The translations under genes and the position numbers were made by a program. 25,772 nucleotides of DNA, taken from positions 1 through 25,772 of the forward strand of contig DAONEM010000030.1 of the NCBI GenBank assembly GCA_035403085.1, written 5' to 3'. The notes beneath the pieces are model-generated. The model worked only from the letters and a program-made list of their open reading frames with translations, was not told where the DNA came from and searched no databases. Shown here piece after piece: positions 7,411 to 15,084 of this stretch (positions within the stretch are counted from its first letter, which is position 1; every line of letters starts with the position of its first letter). Origin of the DNA: JAMOAD01 sp023621955. Lineage in GTDB: Bacteria; Acidobacteriota; Aminicenantia; JAMOAD01.

Positions 7411-7785
7411 ATGATAAAGGATAAGGTTAGCGAGAGAAAAGTAAGACGCCTTAGGGCGAAAAGGGCGATCCGAAAGAAAGTCTTTGGATGTGCGGAGAAA
7501 CCGAGGCTTGTCATTTTTAAGAGTCACTGCTACATCTATGCGCAGGCGATCGACGATCAAGCCGGGCATACCATGGCTGCAGCCTCCTCTCGGGAAGAGG
7601 GTTTTACCGCCGAAGGGAAATCCCTCAAGAATGTCCATGCCGCCAAAAAGGTTGGAGAGATTATTGGGGAGAGACTCCTGGAGAAGGGAATTAAGAATGT
7701 CGTCTTCGACAGGAATGGCTACCGTTATCACGGGAAAGTCAAATCCCTCGCAGAAGGCGCTCGAGAAAAGGGTTTGCAATTTTAG
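7411..7785 (+). CDS. rplR: 50S ribosomal protein L18
   Basis: uL18 carries 5S rRNA into the central protuberance with L5. The product is 124 residues (E. coli 117). The basic N-terminal arm SERKVRRLRAKRAIRKKVFG and the core KPRLVIFKSHCYIYAQAIDD, KNVHAAKKVGEIIGERLLEKG, VVFDRNGYRYHGKVKSLAEG are all in place. Its ATG is 1 nt after the rplF stop, and AGGAG lies in the rplF 3' end. Confidence 0.97.
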   Translation: MIKDKVSERKVRRLRAKRAIRKKVFGCAEKPRLVIFKSHCYIYAQAIDDQAGHTMAAASSREEGFTAEGKSLKNVHAAKKVGEIIGERLLEKGIKNVVFDRNGYRYHGKVKSLAEGAREKGLQF

Positions 7786-7794
7786 GAGGCGACC

Positions 7795-8304
7795 ATGGAC
7801 CACTATAAGAATAGAGACAGAGGCAGAGAAGAGGATAAAGAGTTTATCGATCAGGTAATCCTGATCCGCAGAGTCACCAAGGTCGTCAAGGGCGGTAAGA
7901 ACATGCGGTTCTCGGCCCTGGTAGCCGTGGGAAACAAGAAAGGGATGATCGGTATCGGTAAAGGGAAAGCGAGAGAGGTTCCCGAGGCTATCCGAAAGGC
8001 TATCGAGCAGGCCAAGAGAAGGATGATCACCGTTCCTATTATGCATGAGACGATTCCCCATTATATCGAAGGGAAGCACGATGCGGGTCACGTTGTTCTT
8101 CGCCCGGCCAATAAAGGTACTGGAGTCATTGCCGGTGGCGCGGTGAGGATTATTCTGGAGCTTGCAGGAGTTCAGAACATTCTGACGAAGAATATCGGAA
8201 GCAGAAACGCCATTACATCCGCCCGCGCGGCCATCGAGGGGTTGAGAAGGCTGAAGAGCCCCGCCTCTGTCGAGAGAATGCGTGATAAGGGACTCAAGGA
8301 GTAA
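7795..8304 (+). CDS. rpsE: 30S ribosomal protein S5
   Basis: uS5 affects decoding fidelity and takes part in mRNA unwinding at the entry channel. The product is 169 residues (E. coli 167). The dsRBD-like N-domain (about 17-83) contains RVTKVVKGGKNMRFSALVAV and IGIGKGKAREVPEAIRKAIE. The C-domain has RPANKGTGVIAGGAVRIILE and the RNAITSARAAIEGLRRL motif. AGGAGG at 7785-7790 precedes the ATG. rpmD starts 3 nt downstream. Confidence 0.97.
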   Translation: MDHYKNRDRGREEDKEFIDQVILIRRVTKVVKGGKNMRFSALVAVGNKKGMIGIGKGKAREVPEAIRKAIEQAKRRMITVPIMHETIPHYIEGKHDAGHVVLRPANKGTGVIAGGAVRIILELAGVQNILTKNIGSRNAITSARAAIEGLRRLKSPASVERMRDKGLKE

Positions 8305-8307
8305 GCC

Positions 8308-8493
8308 ATGAAGAAGCTGAGAGTAACGCTTATGAAAAGCACCATCGGCCATACAGATAAGCAGAAGGCGAACGTTATTGGACTCGGTCTGAGAAGAATA
8401 CGTCACAGTGTTGTTCTTGAAGACAGACCGGAGATCAGAGGCATGATCAACCAAGTGATTCACCTGTTGAAAGTCGAAGAGGTGGAGGAGTAA
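8308..8493 (+). CDS. rpmD: 50S ribosomal protein L30
   Basis: uL30 is a small 50S protein that some bacterial lineages lack. It is present here as 61 residues (E. coli 59). The start MKKLRVTLMKSTIGHTDKQK and the core LGLRRIRHSVVLEDRPEIRGMI are clearly family-like. It is packed between rpsE (3-nt gap) and rplO (1-nt gap), its normal position. The terminus VEEVEE is acidic. Confidence 0.96.
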   Translation: MKKLRVTLMKSTIGHTDKQKANVIGLGLRRIRHSVVLEDRPEIRGMINQVIHLLKVEEVEE

Positions 8494-8494
8494 G

Positions 8495-8947
8495 ATGAAC
8501 CTGACCCAGATTAAACCTATAAAGAAGGCTCTCCACAGCAGGAAAAGGGTGGGCCGCGGACCGGGTTCCGGACTCGGAAAGACCTCGGGAAGAGGCTTCA
8601 ACGGTCAAAAGTCTCGGAGCGGTTATTCCCGTCGTTACGGATTCGAGGGCGGTCAGATGCCGATCGTCCGTCGTATGCCGAAGCGTGGTTTTTCCAACTG
8701 CCCCTTTAGAGAGGAGACTCAGATCGTGAACCTCATCGATCTCGAGAGAGTCTTCACTGGAGGAGAGGTTACAGTCGTTGAAATGAAGAAGGCTGGCCTT
8801 GTGAAAGGCGAAAAGGCAAAAGTTCGAGTCCTTGCCAAGGGATCTCTCACGAAAAGCCTTGTCGTCCATGCCAACCACTTTTCCCAGAAGGCCGCTGAGG
8901 CGATTACCTCCGCTGGCGGAAAGGCTGTCGTTATCGGTCAAGAGTAA
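8495..8947 (+). CDS. rplO: 50S ribosomal protein L15
   Basis: uL15 is a late-assembly 50S protein with a long basic N-terminal extension into rRNA. The product is 150 residues (E. coli 144). The extension shows RVGRGPGSGLGKTSGRG, GYSRRYGFEGGQMPIVRRMP and KRGFSN. The globular C-domain follows with NLIDLERVF and a terminal AGGKAVVIG. GGAGGAG in the rpmD tail is the ribosome binding site. secY follows after 30 nt. Confidence 0.97.
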   Translation: MNLTQIKPIKKALHSRKRVGRGPGSGLGKTSGRGFNGQKSRSGYSRRYGFEGGQMPIVRRMPKRGFSNCPFREETQIVNLIDLERVFTGGEVTVVEMKKAGLVKGEKAKVRVLAKGSLTKSLVVHANHFSQKAAEAITSAGGKAVVIGQE

Positions 8948-8977
8948 TTTCTCTAATAACCGAAGAGGAGAAGGATC

Positions 8978-10360
8978 TTGCTGAAAAGCATTCGAAACAT
9001 CTTTGCCATACCCGATCTGAGGAAAAGAGTGATCTTCACCCTTCTTCTCCTCGCGGTCTACCGTTTAGGAGCGCAGATACCCATTCCTGGCATCAACGCT
9101 GAAGCGCTCTTCGAGTTTTTCAAGAGTGCCGCCGGTGGGTTTCTTGGTTTCGTTGATCTTTTCGCCGGCAGAGCCCTGAGCAGGATGTCGATCTTTGCCT
9201 TGGGGATCATGCCCTACATCTCCGCCTCGATCATTCTCGAACTCTTGGTCGTTGTCTGGCCCTATCTTGAGAAGTTGAAGAAGGAAGGGGAGCTTGGGCA
9301 GAAGAAGATCACCCAGATGACCCGTTATGGAACCGTAGTCATCTGCTTGGTCCAAGGTCTTGGTATGGCCATCGGTCTTGAAAGGGCTACCTCTCCGACA
9401 GGACAACCGGTCGTCATGGATCCGGGCTGGGGCTTCCGCTTTATCACCGTGATTACCTTCATGGCCGGAACGATCTTCATCATGTGGCTTGGCGAACAGA
9501 TCACGGAAAGGGGTATCGGAAACGGAATCTCACTGATCATCTTCTCGGGAATCGTTGTCGGACTCCCTCGAGGAATCGCGGATATCGTCGAGAAGCTGAG
9601 GGGCGGCGAGATGTCCCCTCTCAAGATTCTCTTCCTCTTAGCCTTCATGCTTGTGGTGACAGGTTTTATCGTCTTTGTAGAACGCGGGCAGAGAAGGATC
9701 CCTGTCTCCTACGCCAAGAGAGTCCAGGGCCGGAAGATCTACGGTGGACAATCTACACACCTTCCTATTAAAGTGAACACCGGCGGGGTGATCCCGATCA
9801 TCTTCGCCTCTTCGGTTATCACCTTCCCCGCCACAATCGCCGGGTTTATTAAGCATCCGATCGCCCAGTCCATCTCCAGGCAGCTCTCCTTCGGTATGCC
9901 TTTATATGTCCTGCTCTACCTTGCAGGGATCGTTTTCTTCACCTATTTTTATATCTCCATCATCTACAACCCTCAGGATGTCTCGGAGAACCTCAGAAAA
10001 TACTCTGGGTTCATCCCGGGGATCAGACCAGGGAAAAACACCGCCGACTACATCGATTCCGTCCTTTCCCACCTGACCTTTATCGGCGCCATCTATCTCG
10101 CCGTGGTAGCTCTTATTCCGGAGTTTCTCATGGCCGGTGTCAAAGTCGATACGATCCCCTTCATCGGGGACTCTCTCGACGCCTTCCTTCCTAAATGGTT
10201 TACTCAGGGAATGAACGTGAACTTCTACTTCGGCGGTACTTCGCTTTTGATCGTCATCGGGGTTGCCATGGATACTCTCAATCAGATCGAGTCTCAATTG
10301 GTTATGAGAAACTACGAGAGTTTCCTCGGCGGTCGCACAAGACTTCGGGGCAGGAGATGA
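8978..10360 (+). CDS. secY: Protein translocase subunit SecY (TTG start)
   Basis: SecY forms the channel of the Sec translocase in the inner membrane. The start is TTG at 8978, supported by GAGGAG at 8965-8970 and by the typical opening MLKSIRNIFAIPDLRKR. The next in-frame Met is some 70 residues in, past the first membrane segment. The product is 460 residues (E. coli 443) with about ten hydrophobic segments. Hallmarks are IPGI after TM1, FALGIMPYISASIILELL in TM2, TERGIGNGISLIIFSGIV, and the cytoplasmic loop LRKYSGFIPGIRPGKNTADY with the functionally key Arg. The stop overlaps the adk start by 4 nt. Confidence 0.98.
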   Translation: MLKSIRNIFAIPDLRKRVIFTLLLLAVYRLGAQIPIPGINAEALFEFFKSAAGGFLGFVDLFAGRALSRMSIFALGIMPYISASIILELLVVVWPYLEKLKKEGELGQKKITQMTRYGTVVICLVQGLGMAIGLERATSPTGQPVVMDPGWGFRFITVITFMAGTIFIMWLGEQITERGIGNGISLIIFSGIVVGLPRGIADIVEKLRGGEMSPLKILFLLAFMLVVTGFIVFVERGQRRIPVSYAKRVQGRKIYGGQSTHLPIKVNTGGVIPIIFASSVITFPATIAGFIKHPIAQSISRQLSFGMPLYVLLYLAGIVFFTYFYISIIYNPQDVSENLRKYSGFIPGIRPGKNTADYIDSVLSHLTFIGAIYLAVVALIPEFLMAGVKVDTIPFIGDSLDAFLPKWFTQGMNVNFYFGGTSLLIVIGVAMDTLNQIESQLVMRNYESFLGGRTRLRGRR

Positions 10361-11001
10361 AGCGGATTGTATTACTGGGGCCACCTGGGAGCGGTAAGGG
10401 TACTCAAGGAGACATGATCTCTCAAAAGTACGGTTGGCCCCGTATCTCCACGGGGGATATCTTTCGTGAAGCCGCGGAAGCGGGTGACGAAAGGGGGCTT
10501 ATGATCAAGGCAACGATCGATCGGGGCCTGCTCGTGGATGACCACATCGTGATATCCTTGGTCAAGGCCAGAATCGAGAGAGAAGATTGTCAGCACGGGT
10601 ATATTTGGGATGGATTTCCCAGAACAATTAACCAGGCGGAGGAATCCCTGAAATGGTGTAAAGAGGGGGACCAACAGCTTGCCTTCTTCATCGATATCAC
10701 AGATCAGGCGATTCTCCAGAGGCTGACGGCAAGAAGAACATGCCATGAGTGTCACTCGGTCTTCAACGGTCACAACCGGGAATATCCGAAAGACGGACTC
10801 TGTCCCAAGTGCAGAATCCCTCTTATTCAAAGGGATGATGATAAAAAAGAGGTGATATCCAAGAGGTTGGAAGTCTACCATTCCACCACGGAACCGCTTC
10901 TTCGGTATTACAAGGGTATGGAATACTTCTATAAGGTTGACGGAAGCGGCGATCCGGATACTCTTTTCAAGAAAATCTGTGATATAATTGAGGCCGCTTA
11001 A
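10357..11001 (+). CDS. adk: Adenylate kinase with zinc-binding LID
   Basis: Adk interconverts ATP + AMP and 2 ADP in the cytoplasm. I chose the ATG at 10357 (MKRIVLLGPPGSGKGTQ), which overlaps the secY stop (ATGA). The frame is open further upstream only within secY. The product is 214 residues. The P-loop GPPGSGKGT is at residues 8-16, the AMP-binding STGDIFR at 31-37, and GFPRT at 86-90. The LID domain carries C129-x2-C132 and C149-x2-C152, the four-Cys zinc site found in many bacterial Adk proteins but not in E. coli. secY-adk-map is a common arrangement. Confidence 0.97.
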   Translation: MKRIVLLGPPGSGKGTQGDMISQKYGWPRISTGDIFREAAEAGDERGLMIKATIDRGLLVDDHIVISLVKARIEREDCQHGYIWDGFPRTINQAEESLKWCKEGDQQLAFFIDITDQAILQRLTARRTCHECHSVFNGHNREYPKDGLCPKCRIPLIQRDDDKKEVISKRLEVYHSTTEPLLRYYKGMEYFYKVDGSGDPDTLFKKICDIIEAA

Positions 11002-11002
11002 G

Positions 11003-11752
11003 ATGATTATTTTAAAGACCCAGGAAGAAAAGAAGAAGTTACGTGAGAGCAACCGAATCGTCGCTCTCGTCTTGAGGGAGATTGAAGCCCTCGTAAAGCC
11101 TGGGGTGAGAACCGCAGATCTTGATAAATTCGCTGAAGAGCTCATCCTCAAAGAGGGAGCGACGCCCACTTTCAAAGGGTACAACGGCTTTCCGGCCTCT
11201 CTCTGCATATCCGTCGACGAGGAAATCGTCCATGGAATCCCTTCTGTAAGAAGACTGAAGGAGGGAGAGATCGTCAGCATCGACGTTGGTGCCACCAAGA
11301 ACGGTTATGTCGGTGACGGCGCCAGAACCTTTCAGGTTGGAAATGTCGATGATAGGGCTCTGAAGCTGATGAAGTACACTGAAGAATCGCTCTGGAAGGC
11401 TGTTGAGAAGGCTGTTCCTGGAAACAGGATATCCGATATCTCCAACGCGGTTCAAAAGCACGTTGAGGCGGAAGGTTTCTCTGTGATCCGGCAGTTCGTT
11501 GGGCACGGGATCGGAAGGAACATGCACGAGGATCCTCAGATTCCCAACTACGGACGACCCGGAAGGGGACCGGAGATTAAGAAAGGTATGGTATTCGCTA
11601 TAGAACCCATGGTAAGCGAAGGGAAGAGCTGTGACGCCGTCGTCCTGGACGATGGATGGACGGCGGTTACCTCCGACGGTGCCAGGGCCGCCCACTACGA
11701 AGTGAGCGTTTTTGTGGAAGAGGGGGGCGCTGAAGTCCTCACGGTGATATAG
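11003..11752 (+). CDS. map: Methionine aminopeptidase, type I
   Basis: Map removes the initiator Met from new proteins with a two-metal M24 (pita-bread) site. I chose the ATG at 11003 (MIILKTQEEKKKLRES), 1 nt after the adk stop. A TTG start at 10988 is less family-like. The product is 249 residues (E. coli 264) without a zinc-finger or SH3 extension. The metal ligands are D94, D105, H168, E201 and E233, in contexts IDVGA, GDGART, VGHGIG, IEPMV and HYEVSV. H78 (VHGIPS) is the substrate-side His. The residue after E233 is Val where His is more usual. Confidence 0.96.
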   Translation: MIILKTQEEKKKLRESNRIVALVLREIEALVKPGVRTADLDKFAEELILKEGATPTFKGYNGFPASLCISVDEEIVHGIPSVRRLKEGEIVSIDVGATKNGYVGDGARTFQVGNVDDRALKLMKYTEESLWKAVEKAVPGNRISDISNAVQKHVEAEGFSVIRQFVGHGIGRNMHEDPQIPNYGRPGRGPEIKKGMVFAIEPMVSEGKSCDAVVLDDGWTAVTSDGARAAHYEVSVFVEEGGAEVLTVI

Positions 11753-11754
11753 AG

Positions 11755-11976
11755 ATGAGCAAAGAAGACCACATCGAGATCAAAGGCATCGTTCGGGAAG
11801 TGTTGCCGAACGGAATGTTTAAGATCGAGATGGAGAACAATGCGGAACATATTATCTTGGCCCATATATCAGGGAAGATGAGAAAGCATAGAATCAAGAT
11901 CCTCCCTGGGGATAAGGTGCTTACAGAGGTTTCCCCCTACGATTTGACCAGGGGGAGGATCGTATACCGCTTTTAG
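11755..11976 (+). CDS. infA: Translation initiation factor IF-1
   Basis: IF-1 is a one-domain S1/OB-fold protein that occupies the 30S A site during initiation. The product is 73 residues (E. coli 72). It reads MSKEDHIEIKGIVREVLPNG then HISGKMRKHRIKILPGDKV and YDLTRGRIVYRF, a full-length match to the family. It starts 2 nt after the map stop, with rpmJ next. This is the usual map-infA-rpmJ order. Confidence 0.98.
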   Translation: MSKEDHIEIKGIVREVLPNGMFKIEMENNAEHIILAHISGKMRKHRIKILPGDKVLTEVSPYDLTRGRIVYRF

Positions 11977-11987
11977 GAGGAGAAGAG

Positions 11988-12101
11988 ATGAAGGTGCGCG
12001 CTTCTGTAAAAAAACTCTGTGATAAATGCAAGATCATCAAACGGCATGGAGTCGTTCGGGTGATCTGTGAAAACCCCAAGCACAAACAGAGACAAGGATA
12101 A
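11988..12101 (+). CDS. rpmJ: 50S ribosomal protein L36, zinc-binding form
   Basis: bL36 is a small zinc-ribbon 50S protein, here 37 residues. It starts MKVRASVKKLCDKCKIIKRH and ends KHKQRQG with TAA at 12099-12101. The zinc ligands are C11, C14, C27 and H32, the C+ pattern of the family. GGAGGAGAAG precedes the ATG at 11988. It is easily missed because of its size, but its place between infA and rpsM and its residue pattern leave little doubt. Confidence 0.97.
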   Translation: MKVRASVKKLCDKCKIIKRHGVVRVICENPKHKQRQG

Positions 12102-12116
12102 GAGAGGAGGAGTTCC

Positions 12117-12485
12117 ATGGCGAGAATCGCGGGCGTAGAAATCCCCGATAACAAAAGGGTAGAGATAAGTCTGACCTATATCTTCGGAATAGGGCGTTCA
12201 AAATCTCAGAAGATATTGGAACAGGCCAAGGTTGACAAGAACAAGAGAGTCAAGGAACTCAAGGCCGAAGAGCTCAACACCATCCGTATGATCATCGAAA
12301 AAGAGGAGAAGGTTGAGGGTGATCTTCGCAAAGAGATCCAGATGAGCATAAAGAGACTCATGGAGATCAACTGCTACAGGGGACTCCGCCACAGAATGGG
12401 TCTTCCTGTACGTGGACAGAGAACCAAAACCAACGCTAGGACCCGGAAGGGACCTCGGGGTTCTTTGATCAAGAACAAGAAATAA
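12117..12485 (+). CDS. rpsM: 30S ribosomal protein S13
   Basis: uS13 lies at the top of the 30S head and bridges to the 50S. The product is 122 residues (E. coli 118). It begins MARIAGVEIPDNKRVEISLT and ends with the basic tail GLPVRGQRTKTNARTRKGPR plus GSLIKNKK, which reaches the P-site tRNA. GAGGAGG precedes the ATG at 12117. The 15-nt gap from rpmJ is too short for the pseudoknot that mediates S4 repression of the alpha operon in E. coli. Confidence 0.97.
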   Translation: MARIAGVEIPDNKRVEISLTYIFGIGRSKSQKILEQAKVDKNKRVKELKAEELNTIRMIIEKEEKVEGDLRKEIQMSIKRLMEINCYRGLRHRMGLPVRGQRTKTNARTRKGPRGSLIKNKK

Positions 12486-12496
12486 GGAGGATGTAG

Positions 12497-12889
12497 ATGC
12501 CGCCCCGAAGAATGGCCAAAAGGAAGAAAAAGATACTCAAGACGGTTGATCAAGGTATTGCGAATATCTTCTCGACCTTTAACAATACAATCGTCTCCAT
12601 ATCCGATAGAGAAGGGAACGTGATCGCCTGGTCTTCCGGTGGAACGGCCGGTTTCAAGGGATCCCGTAAGGGAACTCCCTTCGCCGCGCAGATCGCCGCT
12701 GAGCGTTGCGTTCAGAAGGCTAAAGAGTATAAACTCTCCTCGGTGGAAGTGAAGATCAAGGGGCCTGGCCCCGGTCGTGAAGCCGCCTTGAGAACCCTTC
12801 ACTCTTCGGGTCTTAGGGTCCATTCGATCAGCGACATTACACCCATCCCCCACAACGGATGTAGGCCGAGAAAGAAAAGGAAAGTATGA
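12497..12889 (+). CDS. rpsK: 30S ribosomal protein S11
   Basis: uS11 lies on the 30S platform near the E site. The product is 130 residues (E. coli 129). The ATG at 12497 follows AAGGAGG with good spacing. Conserved runs are ANIFSTFNNTIVSISDREGN, SSGGTAGFKGSRKGTPFAAQ, VKIKGPGPGREAALR and the terminal DITPIPHNGCRPRKKRKV. The isoAsp-forming Asn-Gly in PHNGCRP is present. Confidence 0.97.
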   Translation: MPPRRMAKRKKKILKTVDQGIANIFSTFNNTIVSISDREGNVIAWSSGGTAGFKGSRKGTPFAAQIAAERCVQKAKEYKLSSVEVKIKGPGPGREAALRTLHSSGLRVHSISDITPIPHNGCRPRKKRKV

Positions 12890-12901
12890 GGAGGATAGAC
12901 C

Positions 12902-13549
12902 ATGTCGAGATATACGGACGCTAAGTGCCGTCTCTGTCGGAGGGAACAAGAGAAGCTTTTTCTCAAGGGCGCCAAATGTAGTTCTGAAAAGTGCGCCATG
13001 GAAAAAAAGCGTCTCCATCCCGGAAAAGATGCGAAAGGGCAGACCAAACCCCTTATCGGATACAATCAGCAGCTTCGTCAGAAGCAGAAGGTGAAGAGAC
13101 ACTATGGAATGACGGAGAAGCAGTTCTATCTCTTCTTCCAGAAGGCCAACAAAATGACGGGAGTTACCAGCGACAACCTCTTCCAGATGTTGGAAAGAAG
13201 GCTGGACAACGTCGTCTACAAGGCTGGATTCGCTTGCTCCAGGGATCAGGCCAGACAGATGGTCTCCCATGGGTTGGTCCATGTCAACGGTCATAAGGTC
13301 GATATCCCCTCCTACCTCGTTAAGAAAGAAGACAAGCTGACCTTTAAAAAGAAGAACCTCGAATCTGAGACCTTTAAGGATCAGATCAACGTTTCGAAGT
13401 CTTTGGCCAACTCCAGGGACAGAATCGTGCCCGGCTGGATCGAGGTCAATTACGATAACTTCGAAGCCAAAGTTCTCGAGTATCCTTCTATAAAGGATGT
13501 GTACCTCACGGTTGAACCCAGACTGATCGTCGAGCTTTACTCCAAGTAA
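12902..13549 (+). CDS. rpsD: 30S ribosomal protein S4, zinc-binding (C+) form
   Basis: uS4 initiates 30S assembly and lines the mRNA entry channel. The product is 215 residues (E. coli 206). The N-terminus has a Cys4 cluster C9-x2-C12 with C26-x4-C31, the zinc-binding version absent from E. coli. The S4 RNA-binding domain is seen in MLERRLDNVVYKAGFA, QARQMVSHGLVHVNG around residues 98-140. The end VEPRLIVELYSK is canonical. It lies in the standard rpsM-rpsK-rpsD-rpoA order. Confidence 0.97.
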   Translation: MSRYTDAKCRLCRREQEKLFLKGAKCSSEKCAMEKKRLHPGKDAKGQTKPLIGYNQQLRQKQKVKRHYGMTEKQFYLFFQKANKMTGVTSDNLFQMLERRLDNVVYKAGFACSRDQARQMVSHGLVHVNGHKVDIPSYLVKKEDKLTFKKKNLESETFKDQINVSKSLANSRDRIVPGWIEVNYDNFEAKVLEYPSIKDVYLTVEPRLIVELYSK

Positions 13550-13560
13550 GAGGGGGACCC

Positions 13561-14577
13561 ATGAAAAAGTTTATGATAGGTTTCCAGAAGCCCCGGTTGG
13601 TTGAGGTCGACGAGGGGTCGTTGACTTCAACGTTCGGCAGATTCACGGCTCAACCGTTTGAAAAGGGCTTCGCCACTACCGTAGGGAACGCCGTAAGGCG
13701 GGTTCTTCTCTCCTCGATAGAGGGAGCCGCCATCGTGGCCGTTCGGTTCGATGGAGTGGTTCATGAGTTCTCTACGATCAAAGGGGTTTGGGAAGATGTT
13801 CTCAACATTATCCTTAACTTAAAAACGATCCCTTTGAAGATGGAAGGCGATGGTCCTAAGAAACTGACTCTGAAAAAGTCCGGGGAAGGCGAGGTCAAAT
13901 CCGGAGATATCAAGTGCCCGGAGGGCGTTGAGATCTTTGATAAAGAGATTCACATCGCTACTCTCGATACGGATGGAAAGATCGCGATCGATATGATCGT
14001 GGATAAAAATTTCGGGTATGTGCCCGCTGAGTATAACTTCGATGAGGAACTTTCTGTGGATTACATTCCTGTCGACTCGGTGCACTGCCCTATCAAGAAT
14101 GTAAAATATACTGTCGAAAACGCCCGAGTGGGGTTCAGGACCGATTACGAGAAGCTGAACCTCGAGGTAGTCACCAACGGGACGATCAACCCGGTGGAAG
14201 CGGTCGATAAGGCGGCAAAGATTCTTCGTCAGCATCTGGCGATATTCCTTCGTAGCGAAGACAGCTTCACCCTGGCTAAAAACGATGGTGAGGACGATGT
14301 CTACTCCTCGAAGGTTGATCTACTGGCCTCCTCTATCAACGTTCTGAAGCTTTCCGCAAGGGCTTCCAACTCTCTGACGCAGGCTCAGATCAGCCATGTT
14401 TATAAGCTGGTCCAGAAGGAAGAGAAAGAGCTCATGGAGGTAAAGAAGCTTGGCCGGAAGACATTGAACGAGATCATTGAGAAGATTCATGAGCATGGGT
14501 TCGATTTGGGGGTGAAACTCCATCAGGACCTTTTAAAGAAAATAGAATCTAAAGCTAAAAGGAGTGAGGAAGAATGA
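13561..14577 (+). CDS. rpoA: DNA-directed RNA polymerase subunit alpha
   Basis: Alpha dimerises to scaffold RNA polymerase and its C-domain binds UP elements and activators. The product is 338 residues (E. coli 329). The N-domain shows FTAQPFEKGFATTVGNAVRR (about 28-47) and LSSIEGAAIVAVRFDGVVHEFS. A linker of about 15 residues near 236-250 leads to the C-domain. There, SARASNSL (265-272) keeps R267 and N270, which by alignment match the DNA-contacting Arg265 and Asn268 of E. coli. The stop overlaps rplQ by 4 nt. Confidence 0.97.
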   Translation: MKKFMIGFQKPRLVEVDEGSLTSTFGRFTAQPFEKGFATTVGNAVRRVLLSSIEGAAIVAVRFDGVVHEFSTIKGVWEDVLNIILNLKTIPLKMEGDGPKKLTLKKSGEGEVKSGDIKCPEGVEIFDKEIHIATLDTDGKIAIDMIVDKNFGYVPAEYNFDEELSVDYIPVDSVHCPIKNVKYTVENARVGFRTDYEKLNLEVVTNGTINPVEAVDKAAKILRQHLAIFLRSEDSFTLAKNDGEDDVYSSKVDLLASSINVLKLSARASNSLTQAQISHVYKLVQKEEKELMEVKKLGRKTLNEIIEKIHEHGFDLGVKLHQDLLKKIESKAKRSEEE

Positions 14578-14981
14578 GACACCTGGTCGCCCATAGAAAG
14601 TTGCGGAGAAACCAGGGCCACCGGATGGCCCTTCTGAAGAACCTCGTGGCCTCTCTTATCGAAAACGAGAGAATCGTCACGACGGTTGCTAAAGCCAAAG
14701 AGACGAGGCCTCTGGCCGAGAAGATGATCACCCTGGGAAAGAAAGGTACCGTGCATCACCGCCGTTTGGCCTTCCAGTTCATCAACCGGGCTGGACACGT
14801 CAAGAAGGTTTTCGATACCCTCGCCCCCCGTTTTTCCGCGCGGAACGGCGGTTATACGAGGATCATTCATCTGGACGAGAGAAAAGGGGATGGCGCGGAA
14901 ATGGCTATTCTCGAATTCGTAGACTATCAGTTCAAGAAGAAGGATAAAAAAGAGAAGAAAGAGACGGCTCCTAAGAGCTGA
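14574..14981 (+). CDS. rplQ: 50S ribosomal protein L17
   Basis: bL17 lies near the tunnel exit on the 50S. The product is 135 residues (E. coli 127). It begins MRHLVAHRKLRRNQGHRMAL and shows NLVASLIENERIVTTVAKAK, FSARNGGYTRIIHL and GDGAEMAILEFVD. A lysine-rich tail (KKKDKKEKKE) extends it. The start overlaps the rpoA stop (ATGA). It is the last gene of the cluster, and an intrinsic terminator starts 23 nt after its stop. Confidence 0.97.
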   Translation: MRHLVAHRKLRRNQGHRMALLKNLVASLIENERIVTTVAKAKETRPLAEKMITLGKKGTVHHRRLAFQFINRAGHVKKVFDTLAPRFSARNGGYTRIIHLDERKGDGAEMAILEFVDYQFKKKDKKEKKETAPKS

Positions 14982-15004
14982 AACGTTCTTCCTCGAAAAG
15001 AGAG

Positions 15005-15036
15005 AGGCCTCTCCGAAAGGAGGGGCCTTTTTTTTT
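15005..15036 (+). terminator. Intrinsic terminator after rplQ
   Basis: A 10-bp stem (AGGCCTCTCC / GGAGGGGCCT, one G-U pair) closes on a GAAA tetraloop at 15015-15018 and is followed by nine T residues (15028-15036). This is a textbook rho-independent terminator for the ribosomal-protein transcript. Read on the minus strand, the same stem is preceded by an A-run and followed by CTCTCTTTTC, so it could also stop transcription from the convergent gene at 15085-15843, though less efficiently. Confidence 0.93.
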
Positions 15037-15037
15037 A

Positions 15038-15049
15038 CTCCCTAGGGAG
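15038..15049. repeat. 12-bp perfect palindrome CTCCCTAGGGAG
   Basis: A perfect inverted repeat without a spacer lies just beyond the terminator, between the convergent rplQ and the minus-strand gene. It could be a protein site or part of the read-through RNA structure. Nothing else in the window matches it closely, so no function is assigned. Confidence 0.4.
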
Positions 15050-15084
15050 AGAGAGGAAGACTTCTCTGAAAGACTCTTTGTCGT

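Noticed and set aside
7402..8601. 399-codon open frame on the minus strand
   Set aside because: It is antisense to rplR, rpsE, rpmD and the start of rplO. It reflects codon bias on the sense strand.
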